In this document: piece after piece, positions 56,871-64,000 of the stretch
How the letters are laid out: the number at the start of each line of letters is the position of its first letter
Numbering within the stretch: the stretch's first letter is position 1
Assembly: GCA_038503035.1 (NCBI GenBank)
Contig: JAVSML010024609.1
Location: 454,591-518,590, forward strand
DNA: 64,000 bases
From: Crocodylus rhombifer
Lineage: Eukaryota > Chordata > Crocodylia > Crocodylidae
Direction of reading: 5' to 3'
Translations under genes and position numbers: made by a program
The notes under the pieces: generated by a model
What the model was told of the DNA's origin: nothing
The model's input: only the letters and a program-made list of their open reading frames with translations
Database searches by the model: none

Positions 56871-57935
56871 AGTTTTAGGTAGTTTTGGCCCCTGATGCCA
56901 GATTATCTGGCAATGTGTTTGTCTTTACAGTGCTCATCTAAGGTTGAGAAATACAGTTATTCTCAGTTTAGATATTGGGAACTGAGCATTTAGCGCCTTT
57001 TGAATATGTGGGCATTTGTAACTTGTTCTACATCACACAATGAATCTGTGTCAGGGCAGGGTAGGGATTGTAACTTAAATGTCTTAGTTCAAGGCTAGGT
57101 CTCCAGTCATGGGGCTATTCTTCCTCTGATTTTTCATGTGTCTAAACATTATTTTACTATACTTAGTGTGGCATTTACCTTTGATACAGAGGGTTACTTT
57201 CAGGAGTAGCTGGAAAAAGTATTTATACTTGAATCTCAATAGATTGCTGTTCTCTACAACTCTAGAAATGCCTAGAGACAATTGCTTTATTTAATGGAGA
57301 GGACCATAGGGTCCAAGCTTATGTAGATCTAGTGGTCCTAACATCTGGTCAAGAAGTATGGAAGGCCCAGCCAGTGCTATGTCATCCTCCATTAGGTAAG
57401 TTCTGGTGTCTTCTGTCTACAGCCTTTTTCCTTCATATAACAGTAGTTAAAACCTTCTGCAGGAGAATGTTACTTAATTAGATTTGTGCTTGGGTAAATA
57501 GGGGTCAAGAAATTATTGGTTTTGTTGTCATGTAAAATTTGAATCTAGTTTCTAGTAAACAGATATTAACATCACATATGTCAACAGTTACTGGAATTAA
57601 AAAGTTTAGGCCTTGGCTTTTCTCAACAACTAGAAAGACACCTAGCACTTCTATCCCATGGAACTGTCCTAGTGACCTGAGGCATAATTTGGGGTCAGAG
57701 AGAGAATGGGGACTACCTGCAATATATCTGCTTTGCACTTAAGTAGGAGATTTTTATGTTCTAGTACATTTTGTCTGGCAAGGCTCATGATGATGGTATT
57801 AAATAGGGATGTAGAAGTTTATTTTTCTTTAACGTTTGCTTCAACATTACAAAGTTTCTTGTGTTATTAACTGCCTTAAAATCCATAGAAAGGTACTTGC
57901 TGTCCTAGACTGAGATTAAATGAAGCATCTGCTAT
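56871..57935. other. No gene seen
   Basis: AT-rich, unassigned. Confidence 0.5.
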
Positions 57936-58062
57936 TGTTGGATGAAAGACCAACACATGGGTTCAGCAACCAAGATCTTTATTGAGTGACACAAATAGAT
58001 CAAGTGGGGAAGAACAATGTTTTATCTAAAACCATTCATACTTACACACACATACACACAAG
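57936..58062 (-). mobile_element. Possible LTR end with polyadenylation signal
   Basis: On the minus strand an AATAAA (complement at 57978-57983) is followed by AGATCTTGGTTGCTGAAC and ends about 42 bases later in CATCCAACA, which resembles the R-U5 end of a retroviral-type LTR (terminal CA). The other LTR end (TG) and a target-site duplication were not found, so this is tentative. Confidence 0.25.
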
Positions 58063-58244
58063 CAAATCCACGGGTGCTCAGGTTCAGTCACAATGGTTAG
58101 TCGCAGTGCCTCTGGACATGATGATCTTATGGGAGGGATGCCAGTAGTTTTCTCTTGAGTTGATTTGGTTATCATACGACATTGTCAGGGCCTGGTTTTC
58201 ACTGCCTTCTTATCCAGACAGACTGGTGTCTGACAACGCGTTCA

Positions 58245-58354
58245 GCCAATGCTGGGACTGCTGCACCTGGGCCCCCAGCATAGCATAGGTGCCCCAGGCT
58301 GAGCAGGCAGATGGCAGCGTGGCTACTCCATTACTCCATCCTCCTGCTATACCA
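58245..58354 (+). repeat. Local direct duplication, copy 1
   Basis: Segments GCTGGGACTGCTGCACCTGG, CATAGCATAGGTGCCCCAGG and CTCCTGCTATACCA recur in the same order at 58971-59062 with scattered differences and one gap. Confidence 0.85.
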
Positions 58355-58970
58355 ATTGTTGCTGTTGAGCTGAGTTGCTGAGTTTTCATCAAAACTCACA
58401 GTCTTTTGGTTGCATACTCATGGCTTAGGTATGCAGATGGATGGATGGTGAAGAATCGCTTGTTTTACAGCTTCCTGAGACAGGGAGACAAGGAGTCTGC
58501 CCTGCTTCTTATTTTCCTGTTGATGGTTTATTTGTTCGTCGTATCTTCCTGTTTTCAAGGCTGCTTTCTCAGCAGACTGGGTATATTTGAAACCATAGTC
58601 ATTCACTCATGCATTCATCTAAAATTAAGTTTTGATAATATTCTCAACACTATTGCATAAAAAGTATTACATGAAGAGTTTGCTGTCTAAGGAGTTAGTT
58701 GCGTGTTATCCTTGGCATATGTTAAATGCATTTAAAATGTGGACATCCACACATTAACAGGAAAACACATGGAAAGTTGCTCCTGTGGAGTATCTTCAGC
58801 TGATATTGAGGAGCACTAATGTCAGTCTGCTCCGTGGAGATAAAACAAGCAGTTTACGGTCCTCCAGATGCAGGTTGCACTGCTTCCAGCCCCTTGTACT
58901 TGCATGTACTATCTATCCAGCCTTCTGAACAGTACGTCCTAGGTGGTGCTGCCTGGAGCAGGTGGGCCCT
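58355..58970. other. No gene seen
   Basis: Spacer between the duplicated segments. AT-rich, unassigned. Confidence 0.5.
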
Positions 58971-59062
58971 GCCAGTGCTGAGACTGCTGCATCTGGGCCC
59001 CCTACATAGCACAAGTGCCCAAGGCTGAGCACCTCATTTCTCCATTGCTCCTGCTATACCAG
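58971..59062 (+). repeat. Local direct duplication, copy 2
   Basis: GCTGAGACTGCTGCATCTGG, CATAGCACAAGTGCCCAAGG and GCTCCTGCTATACCA correspond to 58245-58354. It lacks about 18 bases present in copy 1. Confidence 0.85.
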
Positions 59063-59439
59063 TCCTCATTTCCCAGCAATGAGGGGGGAAGCCAGACTCA
59101 CCTGTGACTGGAGACAGGTGGTGTGGCATGGTGGGAGCCTAGATCTAGAGGAGGAGGGGAGGGTCAGAAGTGTTTTCCACGCCCCAACCTCCCCCTACTG
59201 GCAGATCCATGTTCACCTGAGTCTGGCTTCTGCCACAAGTGTGGAGCTGCAGTGGCTGGGTGCAGAGCTGGAACTTGGACCATGCTTCTCCCTCTCCCAG
59301 CAGCTCCATACAAATCTGCTTTTTCCCACAAGCATGACACTGCAGCCACTGAGAGGAGGGTTGGCTCGGCGGGAGCATGGAGCCACCAGGAAGGGGAGCA
59401 GGAGCCCCCAGCAGACAGCCAGTGGAATGACTGGGCAGG
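59063..59439. other. GC-rich stretch without a gene
   Basis: Overlapping frames on both strands (141, 119, 100 codons) reflect composition. 'agccagactcacctg' (59091) and the complement-like 'caccTGAGTCTGGCTt' (59214) form an inverted pair, so this may be part of a MITE. Confidence 0.4.
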
Positions 59440-59480
59440 AGCTGCAAGAGAACAGGTTTTATGGATGTTCTCTTGCAGCT
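59440..59480. repeat. Perfect 15-bp hairpin
   Basis: AGCTGCAAGAGAACA at 59440-59454 is exactly complementary to TGTTCTCTTGCAGCT at 59466-59480 around an 11-base loop. Confidence 0.95.
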
Positions 59481-59584
59481 AATAGTATTGAGAGAGAATC
59501 GTAGCTGTTTTTCACAGTTAGTAGCCCTACGTCTTCATCAGTCTTCCCCCAGCACGGGCAGTCTCTTGCTCCCTGCTAGCTTTC

Positions 59585-59710
59585 TAGAGCTGGAAACCAA
59601 ACCCAGGTGTCCTGACCCCCCGCTCCCCTGGTCTACCCTTCCCAGAGCAGGGATAGAACCCAGCCCTTTTGACTTGTAGTCACACCGATTCTCTCCAACC
59701 CCCTGGCCGC
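59585..59710 (-). mobile_element. tRNA-derived SINE relic, antisense
   Basis: 'agctggaaaccaaacccagg' with 'tgtcctgac' and, 60 bases on, 'agcagggatagaacccagcc' look like antisense box-B regions of a MIR-type SINE, apparently duplicated. Diverged. Confidence 0.5.
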
Positions 59711-60439
59711 ACGGTCTCCTTGTATTTACCCTCAACCTGTGACTACTTGGAGCATGTTTTAACTTTAATACTGCGTAACATTCCATAGATTTAGTGTGTG
59801 TGAATAGTAAGATGTAATGTAGCCCTAAGCAGACACTAGGTAAAGCCTTTCCAATGGAACAACAATAGCACTTGCTGCATAGGCACCCAGGCCTCCCTAA
59901 AGTCACCATGGAAAAAAGTGATCCAAAAGGGCAGGGAACCCTACTTGAAACCAACTGTATCTTGAAAGCAGATGAGCCAAAGGCTGCACTAAGTTTCAGA
60001 TGGGTGTGGCTATTTGTAGTGTTGTACATCGTGTGGTCAGTGGCGTATCACACTTAGGCAAAAGGGAAAGGGGAGAAAGAAAGCATTATTATAATACTTG
60101 TTGGGAGGGAAACACTCTGCACCAGTATAATGGGTACAATAATGGATAATTGCACTGTGAAAACTTTATCTGCGCATATGAGTAGCATGGCTTCCAATCA
60201 TTTCTCGCTCAGTTCAGTGGCTAAATGCTATAATCTGAATTCTAATTAAACAAAAGCTCTTTTGCTCATCTTCACAATGATCACAGACTATATATGATAT
60301 TACTGAGAAATGAATATCAAGTAATCCATATGCACATCAGAACCATCATAAGATAGTTATGATGTGGTCTTCAGCATCTATAGTGCAAGTCCCTGCTATG
60401 CAAGGACTTAGGACCAGATTTTTAAAAGCACTAAGTTAC
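59711..60439. other. No gene seen
   Basis: AT-rich, unassigned. A 163-codon minus frame (59538-60029) has no recognisable domain. Confidence 0.45.
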
Positions 60440-60447
60440 CTAAATAC

Positions 60448-61169
60448 TAGGCCTATGTGAAACAGCTAGTATTTGCTTCAGATTTAGATGTTTCAGGGGA
60501 CAGTGATTCAGTTCGGTGATTCAGATAATTTTCCTGAATCTGATTTGGAGATTTGGCCACTGCCGAATTGGCCAAATCTCTAAATCAAACAAGCCCCATC
60601 CCCTGCCCGCTCTCCCAGCCCTGTCAATGGCTGTCCTACCACCCCCAGCATCCTGGCTCTTTTAAAAAGCCCTGCACTCACTGGCTCCTGCCAGGTGTGG
60701 GGGGCGATCAACATTGCCCCCCACTGCCCACGCTGCATGGGGGACTCTGCTATGAGCCCCCAGAAGCCCCGATGGCCACTGCAGTAGCCGGTGAGTGCGG
60801 GCCTCTTTTAATGAGCCCAGGGGGCTGGGGCTAGGTGGGGGTTGTGGGGTGCTCAGGGGGGCTAGGGGAGCAGCCAGGGGATAGGGCCTGGCAGGGGTCC
60901 CCTCACGGTCCCCTTCCCATTCATCCAGCCCTCCCCCCACACCCCGTACTTAGCACCGAGTCTGGGTCCAGCTCCCTGCAGCAGTGAGCGGGGATTGCCC
61001 AGATTTCTGAAGCTGTCTGAATCTTTTCCAAATTGATTTCAGAGAGCTTTGAATCAATTTGGACCTGTTTATTGATCTCCCAATTTGATTTGTATTTGGA
61101 GATTTGGCCACCAAATCGGGCTGAATCTCCTCTGAATTGAATTGGCACCTGAAGCTTCACACAGCCCTA
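60448..61169. mobile_element. hAT-type element, complete, 8-bp target-site duplication
   Basis: Starts TAGGCCTATGTGAAAC and ends GCTTCACACAGCCCTA (complement TAGGGCTGTGTGAAGC). Perfect 8-bp repeats CTAAATAC flank it at 60440-60447 and 61170-61177. Subterminal regions carry many GATTTGG/CCAAATC motifs in both orientations, the sort of arrangement transposases bind. The GC-rich middle (60590-60960) has no transposase frame. 722 bp, non-autonomous. The broken element at 44162 has the same terminus. Confidence 0.95.
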
Positions 61170-61221
61170 CTAAATACCTGGCTTTGAACTCTTTGTACAC
61201 CATTTCCTGAAGTACTACTGA

Positions 61222-61780
61222 GAGTGTGTCTACACATGCTATTTGCCCATGGCAATAAACTGTGGTGCATATTGCAGTAGTGTTTAGTGCTCCTGGGCAT
61301 GCCGTTTGAATGTGGGCTTGGGACTGCAGCACTTTGAGCCAGGTCGGAGCATCCCTGGAGAATCAGCCTGCCAAGAGGACTGCTCCAACCTGGCTCAACA
61401 TGCTGTGGAGGGACTGGCTGGGGTGCAAGGGGACCCCTGCCAGGCCAATCTGGAAAGCAGGTCCTGCAGTGAAGAATCCTTGTACCCCATCCAGCTGAGT
61501 CAGCATATACATATGCACTGCTAAGCACAAACTCCGTAGCAGGGCAGTACTTGTAAATACTTTACATCTATATCCTTGAAGTACTTCACAAGTATTGCCC
61601 TGCTGCACTGTTAATTATTTTCCTATGGCCTAATTTCCACCCTGCCCTCCCCCACCCAGAAGGTGAACCCGAGTTGGCAAATTTTCTTGTGGCCTAATAA
61701 GGTTGCACATGTAGACATGAGGTATTTACTGTGGAGCTAATTAATCTGCTTGGCAGTAAACCTCTTGTGTAAGTGTGCCC
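61222..61780. mobile_element. MITE, 'GTGTGTCTACAC' terminal family, copy 5
   Basis: Starts GAGTGTGTCTACACATGC and ends CTTGTGTAAGTGTGCCC; the termini pair imperfectly. An additional CACATGTAGACATGAG lies inside at about 61706. 559 bp, with the hairpin 61539-61603 nested inside it. Confidence 0.75.
61539..61603. repeat. Nested hairpin, 24-bp arms
   Basis: GCAGGGCAGTACTTGTAAAT and following pairs with the complement GCAGGGCAATACTTGTGAAG and following, with few mismatches. Confidence 0.9.
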
Positions 61781-61984
61781 AGCATTACTAAATAGGCATA
61801 GCATTCAAGTGATAAATTGATTATACCATAGTGCAAATCCTTTGTCCCCCGAACAGTTCCAGATTCAGAAATATCTAGAGTCTACACAATCAGCTCAGAT
61901 GTGTTTAAAAATCCTTTATTATGTCACATTGAATTAATTGTTAACAGTCCCTTTGAAGATTTGGATATATAGGCACCATCATCC
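61781..61984. other. No gene seen
   Basis: AT-rich, unassigned. Confidence 0.5.
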
Positions 61985-62570
61985 ATGACCTTGAGGCTAG
62001 ATAGTGCAAAATGCTCTGTGTAGGGCTGCTCTTGAGGACTGAAAGCTACAACTGGTATAGAATATGGCAGCCTGCCTTCTGATGGGTGGATTGCCAGGAG
62101 CACAGAATTCTGGTGTACCAGTCTTCATTGGCTCTCAGTAGTTTTCTGAGCGCAAATCAAGGTGCTGCTTTTGACCTAGAGGGCCCTACATACCTATGGC
62201 ACTGACTTGTACCTTTTATGTCATGAGGCCAGCTGAGAGCAACCTCGTGCAAGTACGACCAACATGCCAAGTGTGCTTGGTGAAAATGCGTGGATGCAGC
62301 TGTTCTCAACTATTGCCCCTCGGCTTTGGAACGCCCTTCCTATTAAGGCCCACCAGAGCCTGAGCCTGAACATCTCTGTGTGCTGTACGACCTTTCTATG
62401 TGGGCAGCAAACAAAGCCAGGCTGAGATCCTGTTTAGGGGGTCTCTCTCTTGCATTGGTATTCTAGTTCCCATTTAAGTTGTTTTATTGCTGCCCTGTTT
62501 TATAAGTATTTTGTTTCTCTTATTGCAAATTGTCCTGGGTCTTGTTGGGAAGGGTGGCAGATAAATCAAT
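61985..62570 (+). mobile_element. L2-type LINE relic, RT C-terminus and 3' UTR
   Basis: The plus strand, in shifting frames, yields TSLHWLSVVF, IKVLLLT-RALH and FSTIAPRLWNALPIKAHQSL, the typical L2 pol C-terminal blocks ('SLHWLPV... FK-L-LTYKALHG... FSVAAPRLWNSLP'). It is followed by a T-rich 3' region ending near 'ggcagataaatcaattaatc'. Multiple stops; ancient. Confidence 0.8.
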
Positions 62571-62946
62571 TAATCTATCAAATCAGATGTGTGAAGCTCA
62601 TTTACTAAGATATCAATGGCTTTTCCTTGTTATGGTTTTCATGTTGCCAACAATCTATACAACTGAATGCTGGTTTCTCTCATCTCTAGCAATTATTTAG
62701 TGGGGTACAAGTTCAGGCCACCTTACTGAAGGCTTGATATGATGCCATGCATTCCAGTTAATAGAAGAGTAACTGTGGGACTTCAGTGGATTTTAGATCA
62801 GGCTTTATCCTTTGAGAACCATTATTTTCCTTTGACTTGGAATTCATGAAATTTGAGGGTGAAATTATCCAGCACATTGCAGGATAATTTGGTCAGTATT
62901 TCACAGGATCTGCCTCTGTTGCTTTTTTTTAAAACCGTTCTTCCAT
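62571..62946. other. No gene seen
   Basis: AT-rich, unassigned. Confidence 0.5.
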
Positions 62947-62992
62947 CTGTCTATCCATCCATCATCCATCCATCCATCCATCCATCTACCCA
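62947..62992. repeat. (ATCC)n microsatellite
   Basis: Repeated CATC/ATCC units with slight interruptions. Confidence 0.95.
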
Positions 62993-63605
62993 TGTATGTG
63001 AAATACAAGTACTGTCAGTTTGATAGACCCTTAAATTATACAGTAGTATTACAGTTCAGTGGTTTAGCAGTAGGAGACATAAACACTAGTAAAACCGGTA
63101 ATTTCTGTTTAAAAAATATTAATAGCACCATTATAATAAGTGTTCTTTCACATACTATCAATACAACGTAATAATGAGGAGTCCCTTTATGCCCTTCAGT
63201 GTTGTCTATGAGGGGAAAATGGTAGATGAGGATTCTTTTATGATAATTTTGTAGTAGTAAGCATTTTTTTCTGTGGGGCTTTTTTCTCCTTTCAGCAACA
63301 GTAAATCTTCTCCCAGTAACATCTGATTCTGAGTGTGAAGGTTATTTTGAGGAGGAAAACAAAGTGTGGTGTTAGATTGGATAAATATAGCAATGCTTGC
63401 TTTTTCACTATTTCTAAGTCAAACCTCATTTATCTTCATTTTTCAAATACCACATTTCTTTTCTATTGAATTAAGAGCATGTGGTCTGCATTTTTTTTCT
63501 CTTTTTGATATGCTGAGCAATATTGACTAGTTTTGTAAATAGTTATCTCTTCAGTCCACAATTTCCCTTACTTTAAATTGATATGACCACGCAAGGTGCC
63601 GTTTA
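62993..63605. other. No gene seen
   Basis: AT-rich, unassigned. Confidence 0.5.
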
Positions 63606-63720
63606 GAACCTCAGACAAGAATGCAGTCCCTGTCCTGAAGAGATTATAATTAAATTTTCAGTCTGTGTAATGATTTGGATGGGACAGACTGTTGTGTCCA
63701 GGCAGCAACATGCTGAAGTC
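63606..63720. mobile_element. Ancient amniote SINE-like scrap
   Basis: 'gaatgcagtccctgtcctga' followed by 'agagattataattaaat' matches the 'gtccctgccctgaagagctt... acaatctaaat' segment of an old amniote repeat also seen at 9410 and 12815. Confidence 0.45.
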
Positions 63721-64000
63721 AGGGGGCCCTTTAGGGGAACAGGGTCTGCCTATGTAATGGATAAGAGCCAAAAGCAGTATGTTTGGACTCAGAAGTCACA
63801 ATAAATGAACTTGAATCAATGACAGAAGTACCATCAACTTCAGTGGCAAGAGGATACTGCCTAAATTGCATCAAACTCCTTATGCTTACTTACCAGATAA
63901 GTGCATACTTGGCACAAGTGCAAAATACAGTGTCAGTCGGAGTTGCCTACCAAATGCCAGTTTGTTGCCGCTGTGTAGAGGGACCTGAGCTGAGCGGGTA
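63721..64000. other. No gene seen
   Basis: Unassigned sequence to the window end. Confidence 0.5.

Noticed and set aside
59079..59504. 141- and 119-codon plus-strand frames
   Set aside because: Overlapping frames in a GC-rich, inverted-repeat-bearing stretch; compositional.
59538..60029. 163-codon minus-strand frame
   Set aside because: Runs through a SINE relic and GC-rich DNA; no domain or coding character.
1..64000. CRISPR arrays, operons, prophage or plasmid features, rRNA or tRNA genes
   Set aside because: No regularly spaced identical repeats with unique spacers, no dense gene packing and no complete tRNA or rRNA sequence. tRNA-like pieces are heads of SINEs.

Overview
This window looks like non-coding DNA from a reptile genome, most likely crocodilian (alligator-like), with no complete host gene visible. 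Evidence for this: many CR1 non-LTR retrotransposon pieces with sauropsid-style 3' tails; hAT MITEs with intact 8-bp target-site duplications; several long-inverted-repeat MITE families of the kind abundant in crocodilians; and very old MIR-type SINE and L2 relics that are still readable, as expected in a slowly evolving genome. Base composition is moderately AT-rich with GC-rich patches. There are no operons, ribosome binding sites or CRISPR arrays. The assignment to crocodilians is inference; sauropsid is firmer.

Layout. 1-5 kb: a possible old non-LTR reverse transcriptase tail (minus), a hAT MITE (666-1134) with a perfect 8-bp duplication, and two MIR relics. 5-8 kb: a CR1 copy on the minus strand (5105-7735) split by a GC-rich hAT element (6024-7011), then a palindromic TG/CA microsatellite. 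8-15 kb: SINE relics, a 171-bp hAT MITE (11443-11613), a candidate minus-strand coding exon (13036-13292) and a 27-bp perfect palindrome. 15-16.2 kb: a CR1 3' end that keeps a 168-codon open pol C-terminus. 16-28 kb: mostly unique DNA with conserved-looking AT-rich blocks, a CpG-rich patch near 19.4-19.6 kb and a broken coding-like relic at 25.36-25.77 kb. 28-36 kb: MITEs, a 40-bp-period minisatellite (31.5-31.8 kb) and SINE relics. 36-44 kb: unique DNA with enhancer-like blocks, a hairpin element (40.9-41.1 kb) and a second copy of a long-TIR MITE. 44-47.1 kb: a rearranged knot containing a plus-strand CR1 scrap, a one-ended hAT element, a duplicated block and a 2.4-kb minus-strand CR1 that still shows the ORF1 esterase-like end, the endonuclease and part of the reverse transcriptase. 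47-64 kb: MITEs, hAT elements with 8-bp duplications (53522-53816, 60448-61169), a local 100-bp duplication, an L2 relic and a (ATCC)n tract.

The most unusual signals are two pairs of about 60-bp exact matches at distant sites that fit no repeat I recognise. One is 22721-22780 versus 44671-44730 (inverted); its partner block lies about 690 bp away at one locus and 5 bp away at the other. The other is 34222-34282 versus 41692-41752 (direct). Two coding-like stretches that I cannot assign, and several candidate conserved regulatory blocks, come next. Nothing here amounts to a cooperating gene system; the genes visible are transposon genes, nearly all decayed.
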